Shown piece by piece: positions 12,338 through 23,988 of a DNA stretch of 64,000 nucleotides (the first letter of the stretch is position 1; each line of letters starts with the position of its first letter). The DNA comes from Macrotrachela quadricornifera (taxonomy: Eukaryota; Rotifera; Eurotatoria; Philodinida; Philodinidae), in NCBI GenBank assembly GCA_022393335.1, contig JAJEKB010020748.1, positions 63,772 to 127,771 on the forward strand. The letters are read 5' to 3'. The notes below the pieces were generated by a model. That model did not search any database and was not told the DNA's origin. It saw only the letters and a program-made list of their open reading frames with translations. The position numbers and the translations under genes were made by a program.

Positions 12338-12599
12338 TTGAAAAAGACATACATTCGAAAGACCTCGTGTTTATTATATATAGAATCGATCTATTTATTT
12401 ATTTATTTATTTATCCATTTATTTATCTTTGTTTTTTTCTTTCTTTATTAAAAATTTATTAAAAAATATTTTTCTTTCTTTTTTTTCTTGCTATTTCTTT
12501 ACTTATTAAGTGTTGACTTGATTTCGTTTAAAAATTTGTATATTAATCTTTACGTCGAACCATAACCATTATCTACGTTCGCTCAAAGAGTCAACACTT
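12338..12599 (+). promoter_or_regulatory. 5' leader of Athena unit 1
   Basis: Conserved with 21290-21484 (unit 2) and more loosely with 26895-27150 (unit 3). It holds a conserved block ATTCGAAAG.CCT.G.GTT, an (ATTT)n run at 12391-12425, T-rich DNA, and GTGTTGACTTG near its end. The function is probably a promoter/leader. No hammerhead core (CUGANGA...GAAA) was found. Confidence 0.55.
12508..12599 (+). promoter_or_regulatory. 11-bp perfect inverted repeat ending at the ORF1 start codon
   Basis: AAGTGTTGACT (12508-12518) pairs exactly with AGTCAACACTT (12589-12599), and the ATG begins at 12600. In RNA this would form a stem that encloses the end of the leader and abuts the start codon. Unit 2 keeps only the left half because the rest is deleted. 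Confidence 0.5.
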
Positions 12600-15361
12600 A
12601 TGACTACAAATTCATACATTAATTTACGTCCACAAGTTAATAATAAAAAATTAAATTATTATGATGATTATCAGAAAAAATCTCGTCTAAATTATAAATT
12701 TCAAACAGGATCTACAAGTACATTTGATGGTTATACAAATATTTCCAATTTACGTTACAAAAATGATAAAGGACAACAAAAATGCAGTAAGTTCAATTCT
12801 TATATTTCTAAAAGTTCTGTTCATTATAGAGATCATATCACAACAACAAAAAATCACATACTTCTAGTTATAAATAATAATATGTTTCAACCACCACCAA
12901 AGAAGAATCGTCGTAATATTGCTCATGCAGAATCTTTTAAAAATCCAATATCATCTATGATATATGATAGCAATATTTATTATATGCATGATTATAATGA
13001 TAAACCATTAGTAACATCAAATAATTATAATGGATTAATTCTTTCAGATTCAATGTGTAAATATGTTCGTAAAGGTACTTTATGTTCAAATCAAATTACT
13101 GTGAAATTATCATTTGAATCAGGATGATCTTCCAAAAAAATGACCCAATTTTTACATGAACAAATGAATATTTATAATAGTGATATGTTTTATGCAAATT
13201 TTATTGTCTGCTCATTATCTACAAATGATGTGGCAAATATAGGTCCAATCGCTGCAATTAATCAATGCCGTGAATTAGTTATTCTCACTCGAAAATTATT
13301 TCCAAAATTACAACAAATAGGATGGATTGCATTATCACCACGTACAAAACCTTCACGATTATATGACTCGAAAGAAATTAATATTAAATATCATCAATTT
13401 AATGAATTATTAAAAACATTAGCTAATGAAATGAGATCTAATGTTATTTATGCAAATATTACGATGAGAGATGTACATTATGATGGACTACATCCTTCAA
13501 TTTCGTATGGACGAAATCTTATTGAAGATGTATTAAAAAATTGGTTTAACAAACAAGTTAACATGTTAATGCTTCAACAACAAAGTAATAAACCATCTGA
13601 TCGAATAGCCACAAATTTATTGACAACTACAAAATTGTTCAAACCAAGAAATAACATTACATTTAAACCAAAATATAATGTGAATAAAACTAATGAATAC
13701 AATAAGAATTATAATCGACCAAATAATTATATTTATAATTACACGAAGAAAATGAATAATAACAATAATGAATATGAAAAATTAAATCAAAATCAACAAC
13801 AGGAAAAATTAATTAATCATAATATTAACAGTGATAATAATAATAATATTATACATGATATTAACAATCAACAAAACATTGAAGAAACATTACATTTCCC
13901 AGGTAAGATGCTTATTTCACATTATCCTCATTTTTTGAGACATCGAGATGAGTTTTTTCGAAAAATTGAGATACCAAATGAGTTCCAAGATCAAAAAGGA
14001 GATATATTTTTGTTGAGTAATTTACATTTTCAAACAGAATACTTCAAAAATGAAGCCGAAAAATGGCAAATATACGTGACAGCAGCAAAAAATGAAGGTA
14101 AATCAAATAGATACACAGAACCAATGGAAATAGTTATTAAGAACAATAACGATAGCATACCAATAGCTAGACCATCACCAAATGGTCTTGCAGAACAGCC
14201 AGCACTATTAGATTTTACCGATCTAGGTGAAATCTTTGAAGAGAGGTTACCAGAACCAACTCCAGGTCAAAAACGAAAGATTGGACATCGACAAGATGAT
14301 CCACTTACACCACCTTCTCCTCGACAGCCTCCACCAGTACTTCCGAGACGAACATTACCACCGAGAGATCCTCATCAACCATTAGTAGGAGGATCATTTC
14401 ATCAATCACCGAATACAGAGAATAATGTGAGACAGTATCATTCTTTCAATGTTTTACTTCCATTTGAGATAAATAATAAATCGTCAAATAAGATACCAAT
14501 GACAACAAATGATCCATCCATGATCATATCACCAATACGAAGCTCCACACCAAAAGTATTGATAAAATCACCATCAGTAATACCAAAATCTGCAATTACT
14601 AAAAATAAAAGTAAAACATTTAGTTTTTCAGTAATATCTATTGAATGTCGATATCATTTTAAAAAAACAAAGCAGCAATGTACTTATGAAACAATAAAAA
14701 TTCATCATGACTTCCTTGAGAGAAATTATAAGACATTAGAAGACCAAAAAGAAAGTAAATTACATAATACATTCGCTAGACAACTACAATCACAAGTGAT
14801 CACTTTTATTAATAATATAACTGCAAAACTAATTGAAAGCCAACGAAAAAATAATCAAAAGAGATTAGATAATCTCTTACTCGATCAAACAAAGAAAGAT
14901 GCAATGATAAAAATAGAAAAAGTTACACTAGAAGAACAACAATGTATACATAATCTACATGAGAAATATATGAGAACATTAAAGCTTGAATTTCAACTGG
15001 ATAAACTCGAGAAAAGATTTACAGAAAATATGCCACCATCATCACTAAATGTATTCGATAAACTTGAGCTCTATGCAAAAGAATTAAAGAGAGAAAATCA
15101 ACAATTCATGTCATTACGAGAACAATGGAGAAATACATTGAGAAAAACAAAATTGGACTTGACTAACTTAATGAGAAAAGCAAAAATGCTAGAGATAGAA
15201 GAGGCAAAAAAGCAATATCTACAGCTAATCGAAAAAGCCCAGAACATCTACAAGAATCATATGAAACAATATGTCATGTTTCTCAAATAAGACATGAACA
15301 ATTCGCAAAGAAAAAGTTGAATTTTTTAGCGAAAAGGGCGTACACAACCAACGAAAACTAG
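12600..15361 (+). pseudogene. Athena ORF1: SGNH-esterase-like, low-complexity and coiled-coil protein
   Basis: About 920 codons from ATG 12600. The N-terminal ~330 residues carry SGNH/GDSL hydrolase signatures in the right order: LSDSMCKYV (block I, Ser), STNDV (block III, Asn) and DGLHPS (block V, Asp-His). An Asn-rich stretch follows (~13690-13880), then a Pro-rich stretch (~14290-14370). The C-terminal ~230 residues are charged and heptad-like (FQLDKLEKRF, SLREQWRN.LRKTKLDL) and match unit 2. GDSL esterases and coiled-coil structural ORFs are reported cargo of bdelloid Terminons; esterase domains also occur in CR1 LINE ORF1s. Lesions: TGA at 13125-13127 between blocks I and III, and a one-base loss near 15237, after which the true frame runs to TAG 15359-15361. 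The substrate is unknown. Confidence 0.72.
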
Positions 15362-15370
15362 TGCACGCCC
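15322..15370 (+). promoter_or_regulatory. Putative -1 ribosomal frameshift signal, unit 1
   Basis: In the ORF1 frame (AAT TTT TTA) there is a canonical slippery heptamer T TTT TTA at 15322-15328. A 7-nt spacer follows, then a stem GGGCGTACAC (15336-15345) / GTGCACGCCC (15361-15370) with a 15-nt loop and one A-C mismatch. The ORF1 stop TAG sits at 15359-15361. A -1 slip leads without a stop into the RT frame. Unit 2 has the same layout (22073-22121). Confidence 0.7.
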
Positions 15371-17472
15371 TTCTACATAATCATGCAGGATATACTGAAA
15401 CAAAACTACATCCACATTTCACTAAAATCAGCTTTCCATCACAGGCAAATAATAAAACACTTATAATGAATGAAACAGAAACCCGAATACTTAATTTAGG
15501 ACCGAAATTCGTTCCACCTGCACCAAATCAAGTACTAGAACGTTTACCAAAAGAGATAGGATAAATGAAAAAGAAAGTAGCAGCAGCATGGAGGAAAAAG
15601 ACCAACACCATAGGACGAGAACCATCTCTTGTAAATGAATTTTGTAAGCGATTAGAAGATGAAGTAAGAAAGACTATAACAACAGAATCACCACAAGATT
15701 CGACAATAGATCCGACTATAAAATATTTTCAAAAAATACAAAAACAGAAGAAAGTCATCTTTCGACAAACAGATAAGTCAAAAGTATTCCATGCAGACAC
15801 TCGAGAAAATTATATAACAAAATCATCAGAATATATGAGAAAAACAAATGCGTACACAGAAATATCGGCATCACCATTGCAAGAAATGATAAACAAAGCT
15901 GATGCATTTTTACGTAATCTAGTGTCATCAAAACAGATGCCACAAACATTAATGGAAAAATTAAGACCATCTCAAACAGATTCAGAACTACCACATTCAT
16001 ATTATAATCCCAAAGATCATAAGATAGAAGAACCACTCCGACCAATTATTAGTGGAATGAAATCACCATTAACAAAAATAGCTAGCTTTTTAGATAAACA
16101 AATAAGACCATTATTTAACAAGCAAACACCATGTGCTATTTCTGATTCACTAATATTCCTAAAGCAATTAAAAGAATATGAAACAACATCAGAAACAAAT
16201 ATATATACATTTGATATAACAGATTTATATACGATGATTCCACAGAAAGAAGCTGTACTAGCCGTATGTGAATTTCTGCGGAGATATAATTATCGAAAAG
16301 TAGGGAATCTATCAATAAATACAATAAAAGCATTATTTCTACATGTATTAGAAAATTCTTTTTTTGTCCTACAAATACCAGGAGAAGAGGCTAAATACTG
16401 TAAGCAAGTGAGAGGAGGAGCTATGTGATCAGCTTGTACGCAAGTGCTCGTTGATATATATGTTCGAAAATGGGAACATCAATTAGTAGAAGAACAACGA
16501 AAACAAAAAGAACTATATTTTCGATTTAGAGATGATGTTTTCTTAACAACAAAATTAACGAGAGACAAAATAGAAAAAGTTTTCGAAGAACTCAATCAAT
16601 CCGATATCAATCTAAAAATGTAATGGGAAGGAGGAAAATCAGTAGACTATTCAGATGCAACAGCGACAGTAGCTATTCCTAACTTTAGAACAATTGTATA
16701 TCGAAAATTAGCAGCCCAACCATATATATTGCCATATAATTCATTACATCCGAAACATATCATGAAAAACATACCATATGCAACGGCATCAAGAACAGTC
16801 CGAATTTGTTCACATGCAGAAGATCTTGTCGAAGAATAAGATAAGATAAGAGTAACATTATTACTGAATAAATATCCACCAACATTCATTAACCAACAGA
16901 TAGAGAGATTCTACCACGATCTTACAGGAGACAAAACGTCTAGGATATTGTTGGATAAAAAACACCGGATATACAGAGAAAAAGTATTAAGCCATGAATG
17001 GAACAAGAGAGAGAAAAGAAAAATTGACTTTCAGAACGATATACTATGCTACTTTTCATATGTACCAACACTAGCACGTTTCGGAACAAATTTTCACGAA
17101 ATATGGAAGGAAATTTTCGATGGAACACCATTACCCAAGCAGTCATAAATGTGAAATTAACGCGTTATAACAACGTCTATTTTTCTTTCCTCTAACCCAT
17201 TCTGCACAGTTAAAAATGTCCGAATTTTCGTGTTTTAACAGTTGCATTTTCCTTCCACTTCAATTCATGATAACATTTTGTATAACAACGCGTTTTTTCG
17301 CATTGATCCCATAAGCATGTTACAGCGCAAAATTTCGGACATTTTTGACTGTGTATATTTCGTTTATATCAGCAACGGTATACTGCATTTGACAGACGTT
17401 AATTTTAACGCTTGCTTCATACAACGCACTAAAACTGTATATTTTAGATATTTTCAATAGGAATAGTATTGT

Positions 17473-18102
17473 AATTAAAACCAGTAAAGAATAACTTCAG
17501 TTCGTATAAATTGATATTAAAACATTATTAAAACGCAATATTCACTAGTAAACATCAAACTCTATGTAATATCAATTAGTAGACAACCCGGAATCCGAAA
17601 AACATGAAAAAATTCGTGTAATGTTATTCTTCAAGAAATAAATTCCTTATCGTGCGACTGCCCACATTTGAGCAACGAATTTCGAGTGACATTTTTAATA
17701 CTTTATTTTTTTGGTAGCAATAAGAACGAAAATCTTTTATAATATAGAAGAGGAACGTATCTTAACTCCAGAGTAGATGAGTACTGTATCACTGAAGAAC
17801 TTATCTTGCCTTTTTTATTGTAAGCGGTTTGCGTTGTTATTGCTGCGACCACAAAACAGAACATCAAAAAAATCAACTCGAAATATTTTTCTCAGTTATT
17901 GATAACTGCATGATAATGAACTTATCTCTTGCAGAATGAAACGAGCCGACTTTTCTATGCTGTTGAATCCTTGATTTCCATTAATTGATATTACATAGAG
18001 TCTCATATATAGTAGTGAACTTCGCATTTCAGTAATAGTTTAATATCAATTAATGTGAACTATAGTTACTTCTCACTAATTCTAACCGCAAACCTGGTTA
18101 AT
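17473..18102. mobile_element. Foldback MITE nested in the TA insertion
   Basis: 17473-17587 is the reverse complement of about 17980-18102 (shared CTATGTAATATCAATTA / TTGATATTACATAGAG). The arms are ~110 bp around a ~390-bp middle without coding sequence. The ends read AATTAA..CAG on both strands. Confidence 0.65.
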
Positions 18103-18460
18103 TGGAGTATTTGAATATTTTCTGAAAAGTCAAATAATGGAATTAGAATAGCGAAGCGCTCCTTGGGAATTAGTTTGCTATAAAAAAGCTGGTCATATAA
18201 GTTACGAAGACAAGAAATTAAAGAGTTAAAAATAGAAATCTCTTTTTACTACCTTAGATATCATTGATCGATTTCTGCTTATGTTCAAATGGTTTATATA
18301 TTATTTCAATGCCAAGAAATCCTCATAGAACAAAACCTTTATACGACATCAACAGAATTTGAAACGATAAGGCCGAATTAATGCTGAAGATTTTTATCTG
18401 CATTAAATATTCTATTGTTTACTATACTTTACAAATAATTTCAAAACCTCAATGAAAAAT

Positions 18461-18839
18461 TTCGGATTACATAAGATTTTATCAGATTTCAATCAGATTT
18501 TTGTGAAACAAAATCGAAATTATAATTGATTGAAAACTTCTCAAAACAATAATTTGATTTTTAATTAGAGATAGTCTCTAAATCTAATATAATTTTAATT
18601 TTAATTAAAACATGTGATTTTAATCAAAATTCTATTTGACTTAGAAGAATATGTTTTATTCATAACTGATCCTCCAAATCAAATAGAATTTTGATTAAAA
18701 TTATACTAGATTTAGAAAATTATTTTTGACTAAAAATCAAATTATTGTTGATTTGGGAAGATTTCAATTAATTATAATTTTGATTTTGTTTCATAAAAAT
18801 CTGATTGAAATCTAAAAAAAATCTTATATAATCAGACGT
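18461..18839. mobile_element. Near-perfect palindromic MITE
   Basis: About 378 bp folding back over nearly its whole length: TTCAATCAGATTTTTGTGAA on the left and its complement on the right, with inner arms CAAAATTCTATTTGA / TCAAATAGAATTTTG. No coding capacity. It lies inside the 3-kb TA insertion. Confidence 0.8.
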
Positions 18840-20287
18840 TTTTTTAATGGGACCTGTGGATAAAGTCTCAAAAGATTCGCTCAGTGCATCATTTATATTA
18901 ATTCCTCTATCTGAAATATTTATTTAAATTTTACTTAATGAATATATTTGCCGTTGAAACAATATATAAAAATTTGAGTCTCAATAAAAAGTTAATTGAA
19001 ATTGAACGCACGAAAATGTTAACCTTCTGAGATTTTTCTCTCAAATAATGCTCTTGATTTTAACAAAAACTTTTTGAATCAGCTGACCAATTTATTATCA
19101 GAAATGGCATGAATAAAAAAACGAAATGCGAATGAACTTTGATAAAATAAAAAAACTTAGCGTCACTGATATTATATGGATGAAACTAATAATTAGAATT
19201 GTTTTTAAGAGCATATGTCGACATATTATAAGAATATCATATAAATTAAATGAAGGCGAAGTAAATGAATGAATGATTATTGTGTTCATCTCTATCTTAT
19301 AGCGACAACCAGACAAAGAAATAAAGCACATCTTTGCTATTGGTCAAAGCGGTCACCAACATGATTTTTTATTTTTTCATTTCTTTCTTCTCTTAATTAA
19401 TTTAAAAAGAATTGCACCCGTACGTCTATCTTGAACAAAATAAAAATAAATGTCTTACTTTGTTCGTCTATAATAGATAAAGAATAGATCTCTTACTTCG
19501 TTCGTACGCATAAAAGAAAGAGTGAATATATTACTGTGTTTTACAATTTCTTCTAGTAGATCATCGTTATCTAACTTTGCCTTTCTCTCTCTTAAAGACA
19601 GTATAGAGTATTCGGGAATCAGATGATCATAAAGTGAAAAGGTGGCTCTTTAAATATAACTTACTGTCTATTGGACTGAATAATCAGTGAAGTTTTGCTC
19701 ATCTGGAAGGTTCAAAATAACTATAATATCTGACTACATGAGTTTGAAACAGAACTATATTAAATCAATGTTTTTCTTTCAATGTCCTGATCTGTGTTCT
19801 AGTACATAGAAGTTTCTTCTCTTCTTTTCATAACAAGATAATACGTGTTTACATTATAGTTGTATACCAGCATATCTGATCTAATTAGTGAAACTCGTTG
19901 TCATTAAAAAAAGAGTTATAATCGGTTTTCAACGAGTGACAGTTCCCTGACTCTATTCTCTATGTATGAATGTGTAAAAACGAATTGATTCTAGCATTAA
20001 AACGAGTCAAATCTTCATTTTTGTCTCTTACACGTGTTATAATCTGTTTATACAAGAAGTGACGCATGTGAACCAGTTAAATTTTTTGATAACCCTCTGA
20101 ACCCGTTATAAGGCGTTTTTTTCGGTATTTTTTTATATGAACGGGTCAAAATAGCGTTCTAACCGTTGACATGTCTGCATGGGTAGTTGACACAAGAATT
20201 ATATATGCAAATAGATTAACAGATAACTTAAAGCAGATGCTAGTAAAGAAAAAACCAAATAAACAAGTCTTGAGACCACAAACATAA

Positions 20288-21289
20288 TGAGATACATTAA
20301 ATACTAATAATAATAAAAAATAAAGAACGAAGAATATAAATAAAAAAGATCTATAACTAAGAAAAAATAAAAATCTGTTTCATCAAATAAAAGTAAGAAA
20401 AATGATTTATTAATATTAATAAGAATATACATGTAAGTATATATTACAATAAGAAAAAGAATAGCTCCAATTTCATGTAAAATATCTCTCCAAAAATTCC
20501 TATATAATGTAATATCTCTGCTCAATCCAGAAAAAACAGGACCATCAATATTTTTAAAATCTCTCCTTATATCCAAATTAATGTAAAGTCTCTCCCTGAA
20601 AGAATCGTTATTTCAAAATATGTTTTTAAAAATTCCCTATATATATATGTAATTTTTCTCACATATTCGAACTATGAATTAATACAAAACAATTATCCAC
20701 AACTACACAAATATCATTGATAAACATATGTAAATTTTGAATATCAACTAAAAATTTGAAATTCACATCATAACACATCATTAACATAGCTTAAAAACCT
20801 TGAAGTCAAAAATTACATCAGAACCGGGTATCATATAATAACAACTATTACCACACAATATAATATCACATTATCAAACATATTACATTAATAATCATGA
20901 AAAAATTTAATATCACATGATTTAAACATTTCCATAAAAATTCAACATCACATTATTTCAACAATTCCATGAAAAACTTAATATCGCATTATTTCAATTA
21001 TTTCAACAATTTAATATCACATTATTTCAATTATTTCAACAATTTCATGAAAAATTTAATATCACATTATTTCAACAATTTCATATCATACATTAATAAC
21101 CATCAAAACTTAAAATCATATAAATTCATCGAACAAAACACATTGATAATCATCATAATTCAGTATCGTATCAGTGCACGTGATACACTTTACCAATTTA
21201 ACATACGTCGAAAAATTATCATAATTTAATAGCACATCATTCCAAAAGCTTTCTCAACGAAAGCAGTCGACTCTTTTGTTGATGCACCA
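20288..21289 (+). repeat. Repeat-rich 3' region of Athena unit 1
   Basis: Follows the RT stop directly. From about 20880 to 21110 short motifs such as ATCACATTATTTCAACAATT and CATGAAAAATTTAATATC are reiterated with irregular spacing. The last ~50 bases (CAACGAAAGCAGTCGACTC) resemble the end of unit 2 (CAACTCGAAGCATCGACTT, ~26850-26870). This suggests a conserved 3' terminus at both junctions. No telomeric TGTGGG run is seen here. Confidence 0.5.
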
Positions 21290-21484
21290 AAATCACTTAA
21301 AAAAGACATACATTCGAAAGACCTCGTGTTTATTATATATAGAATCGATCTATTTATTTATCAATTTAATTATCTTTGTTTTTTTCTTTCTTTATTAAAA
21401 ATTTATTAAAAAATATTTTTCTTTCTTTTTTTTCTTGCTATTTCTTTACTTATTAAATGTTGACTTGATTTCGTTTAAAAATTT

Positions 21485-22112
21485 AGAAAATGAAAGAGAA
21501 GAAATATTACGTGCATCATTTCCCCAACAGATAAGAGAGAAAATAGTTGAATTTGTACAAAATATTACTAAAAAAATAGTTGAAAATAAAACAAACAGTG
21601 ATAAAAGACGACTAGACAATCTTTTATTAGATCAGATGATAGAACAAGCAACACTTGAAGTAAAACGTATAGGAACAGAGACAGAACAACAATATCTGCA
21701 AAAAGTTCATGAAAAATTCATAAGAACATTAGACCTAAAACTGCAATTAGATAAACTGGAAAAAAGATTTAATGAAAATATGCCACCACCCTCGCTTAAT
21801 ATATTTGATAAAATAGAATTACATGCGAAACGATTAAAATCGAATAATACTCAACTATGTTCTCTTCGAGAACAATGGAAGAATGTCCTTCGAAAAACAA
21901 AATTGGATTTAACAATGTTAATGAGACAAGCAAAAATAGTTGAAATCGAAGAAGCCAATTGAGAATATGAAGAATTGATAAAAAAACTACCAGGATATTT
22001 TCATGAATCATATGATACGATATGTCATGTATCGAGAACAAGACATAATCAATTTGGAAAAAGAAAGTTGAATTTTTTAGAAAAAAGGGCGTACACAATG
22101 AACGTAAACTAG
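21485..22112 (+). pseudogene. ORF1 C-terminal remnant, unit 2
   Basis: About 200 codons homologous to the coiled-coil end of unit 1 ORF1 (shared LDNLLLDQ, DKLEKRF, ENMPP.SLN.FDK, LREQW..VLRKTKLDLT). There is no start codon of its own because the SGNH and linker regions are deleted. TGA at 21960-21962 interrupts it. After that the same frame stays open for 49 codons across the slippery site to TAG 22110-22112. The protein was probably a structural or RNA-packaging partner of the RT; that role is inference. Confidence 0.7.
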
Positions 22113-22121
22113 TGCACGTCC
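22073..22121 (+). promoter_or_regulatory. Putative -1 ribosomal frameshift signal, unit 2
   Basis: Slippery T TTT TTA at 22073-22079 in the ORF1 frame, 7-nt spacer, stem GGGCGTACAC (22087-22096) / GTGCACGTCC (22112-22121). Relative to unit 1, a C-to-T change in the 3' arm gives a G-U pair, so pairing is kept. The -1 frame runs into the RT without a stop. Confidence 0.7.
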
Positions 22122-23988
22122 TATCTCATCATCACCCAGAAGTGACAAAAGGACGACTACATCCACACTTCACGCACATTAGTTTTCCCCCACAAGCTAA
22201 TAATAAAGTGTCTATCTTAAAAGAAACGGAATCTCGTATACTCAATTTAGGACCGAAATTCGTTCCACCAGCTCCAAAACAAGTATTGAAACGGCTTCCG
22301 AAAGAAATCGAAACTATGAAAGAAAAAATATCAGTAGCATGGAGACGAACGACGAAAACTATAGGAAGAGAGCCACCAATAGTAATGAAATTTTGTAAAC
22401 GAATTGAAGAAGAAATACGAAAGACAGTTGAAACAGAAGCACCATCAGATCCCACCTTACAATCAACAGTATCATTTTTTCAAAAAATGCAAAAGCAAAA
22501 CAAGATCATTTTTCGGCAAACCGATAAATCTAAAATGTTTCACACGGATACACGTGAAAACTATATCATAAAATCAGATAAATATATGGCTAAAACTAAT
22601 GCATACGTTGAAATACCAGAATCACCATTACGAGAAATGATAAAAAAAACTGATCAATTTTTAATAAATTTAGTATCTACCAAAAAAATGCCTCAACATA
22701 TGTTGGATAAGTTGAGACCATCCTTTACCGAATCAGAATTACCGCATCTATATTATAACCCCAAAGATCATAAAATTGGAGAGCCGCTTAAACCAATAGT
22801 AAGAGGAATGAAATCGCCACTAGCCAAAATACCCAGTTTTTTAGATCGGGTTATACATCCTCTTTTCGATAAGCATACACCCTATGCTTTAAATAATTCG
22901 ATAAGTTTTCTGAAATATTTGAAAGAATTTAAAACAGACCATAATACAATTCTATACACATTCGACATTGGAGACTTATACACAATGGTTCCACAAAAGG
23001 AAGCAGTTCTGGCGATATGTGAATTCTTAGGCAGATACGGCTACAAGAAAGTCCACGGCCTATCTATTAATAGTATAAAAGCACTCTTTCTATATATACT
23101 AGAGAATTCATATTTTGTTCTTCAACTACCGGAACAAAAACCAAAATATTACAATCAGATTCGAGGAGGAGCGATGGGCTCGGCATGTACACAAGTACTA
23201 GCAGACATCTATGTAAGAAAATGGGAGAGTAACCTTATACAGCAACAACATCAACAAGGAGAACTATATTTTCGTTTCAGAGATGACGTTTTTCTGACTA
23301 CTAGATTGCCACCAGAGGAGACAGAGAGAACTTTGTCAGAATTGAATAAAAAAGATATCAACATAACCATCACATGGGAAAAAGGAAAAACAATAGACTA
23401 TCTCGACGTAACAACAACAGTAGGGATCCCAAATTTTCGAACAACTGTATCTCGAAAACTCGAAGCACAACCGTACGTGCTACCATTTCATTCATCGCAT
23501 CCACATCACATTACTAGAAACATTCCATAAGCTGCCGCACTACGAGCAAAACGCATATGCTCACATTCACAAGATCTAAAAACTGAACTAGACAGAATTA
23601 GGATCATGCTGCTTTTAAATAAATACCCGCCTGCATTTACAGATAAACAGGTTGGACGATTTTGACAGGACCTAACAGGACAATGATCACCAGAATTAAT
23701 CTTAGGAGAAGCCCATCAAAAATTTAGAGAACTCATATTAGATCCGCAGTGGAACAAGAAAGAAAAAAGAAAAATAGAATTTGGAAAATATATTCTTCTT
23801 CATTTTACATATACACCATCACTAGCACATTTTCGTGCGCGTTTTCACCAACTGTGGCAAGAGATATTCGAAGATACACCACTTGACGACATACCGGTAA
23901 TTTATGCAAACAGATTGACGGACAGTCTCAGGCATTTACTGGTAAAAAAACGATCCGACAAAAAAGAAATAAAACTATTGCCGAGATG
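22112..23988 (+). pseudogene. Athena-type Penelope reverse transcriptase, unit 2
   Basis: The better preserved RT: uninterrupted for 472 codons (to 23527), then open again in the same frame apart from stops at 23528 (TAA), 23663 and 23684 (TGA), ending at TGA 23986. Motifs: NLGPKFVPPAP, RQTDKSKMFH, YYNPKDHKIGEPL, FDIGDLYTMVP (catalytic Asp), RGGAMGSACTQ, FRFRDDVFLTT (Asp pair), LNKYPPAF. The C-terminal tail after the thumb is short and has no GIY-YIG nuclease, as expected for Athena elements. GTG at 22112 overlaps the ORF1 stop but is unlikely to be the true start; the frame continues upstream to the slippery site. It differs from unit 1 throughout, so the two units are not recent duplicates. 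Confidence 0.85.

Larger units (their letters stand above)
17134..20183. mobile_element. 3050-bp TA-flanked insertion in the RT of unit 1
   Basis: The ends are inverted: CCCAAGCAGTCAT at 17134 and its near complement ATGTCTGCATGGG ending at 20183 (11 of 13 paired). TA flanks both sides (17132-17133, 20184-20185). Removing the insert plus one TA joins the two RT parts in frame, and the result aligns with unit 2 over the same residues. Boundaries are therefore well supported. Motifs of the type GTTATAAC / CCGTTATAA recur near both ends. No transposase is visible; the body contains two foldback MITEs. It is a nonautonomous TA-targeting DNA transposon of unknown family. Confidence 0.75.
15361..20287 (+). 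pseudogene. Athena-type Penelope reverse transcriptase, unit 1, split by an insertion
   Basis: Reads from the ORF1/RT overlap to 17133, and resumes at 20184 for the last ~34 codons (IIYANRLTD...). PLE RT landmarks: NLGPKFVPPAP; RQTDKSKVFH; YYNPKDHKI; motif A FDITDLYTMIP; RGGAM.SACTQ; and motif C RFRDDVF with the catalytic Asp pair. No GIY-YIG endonuclease follows. Stops in frame: TAA 15562, TGA 16426 (where unit 2 has GGC), TAA 16621 and TAA 16837. The normal frame is -1 relative to ORF1, and the open region begins upstream of the ORF1 stop, so translation by frameshift is likely. It would have polymerised cDNA from element RNA, by analogy at free chromosome ends. Now dead. Confidence 0.82.
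12338..21290 (+). mobile_element. Athena-like Penelope retroelement, unit 1
   Basis: A complete but decayed unit in this order: 5' leader (12338-12599); ORF1 with SGNH-esterase-like and coiled-coil parts (12600-15361); a frameshift signal (15322-15370); a PLE-type RT (15361-20287) split by a 3050-bp insertion; and a repeat-rich 3' region to the start of unit 2. The first ~200 bases match the start of unit 2 (21290) almost perfectly, including ACATTCGAAAGACCTCGTGT. There is no GIY-YIG domain after the RT, as in the endonuclease-deficient Athena group of bdelloid rotifers. Co-orientation with unit 2 and the unit 3 stub makes a head-to-tail chain, the arrangement described for Terminons. Confidence 0.8.

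Noticed and set aside
22132..22455. 107-codon minus-strand frame
   Set aside because: Antisense shadow of the RT; the plus frame carries the conserved PLE motifs.
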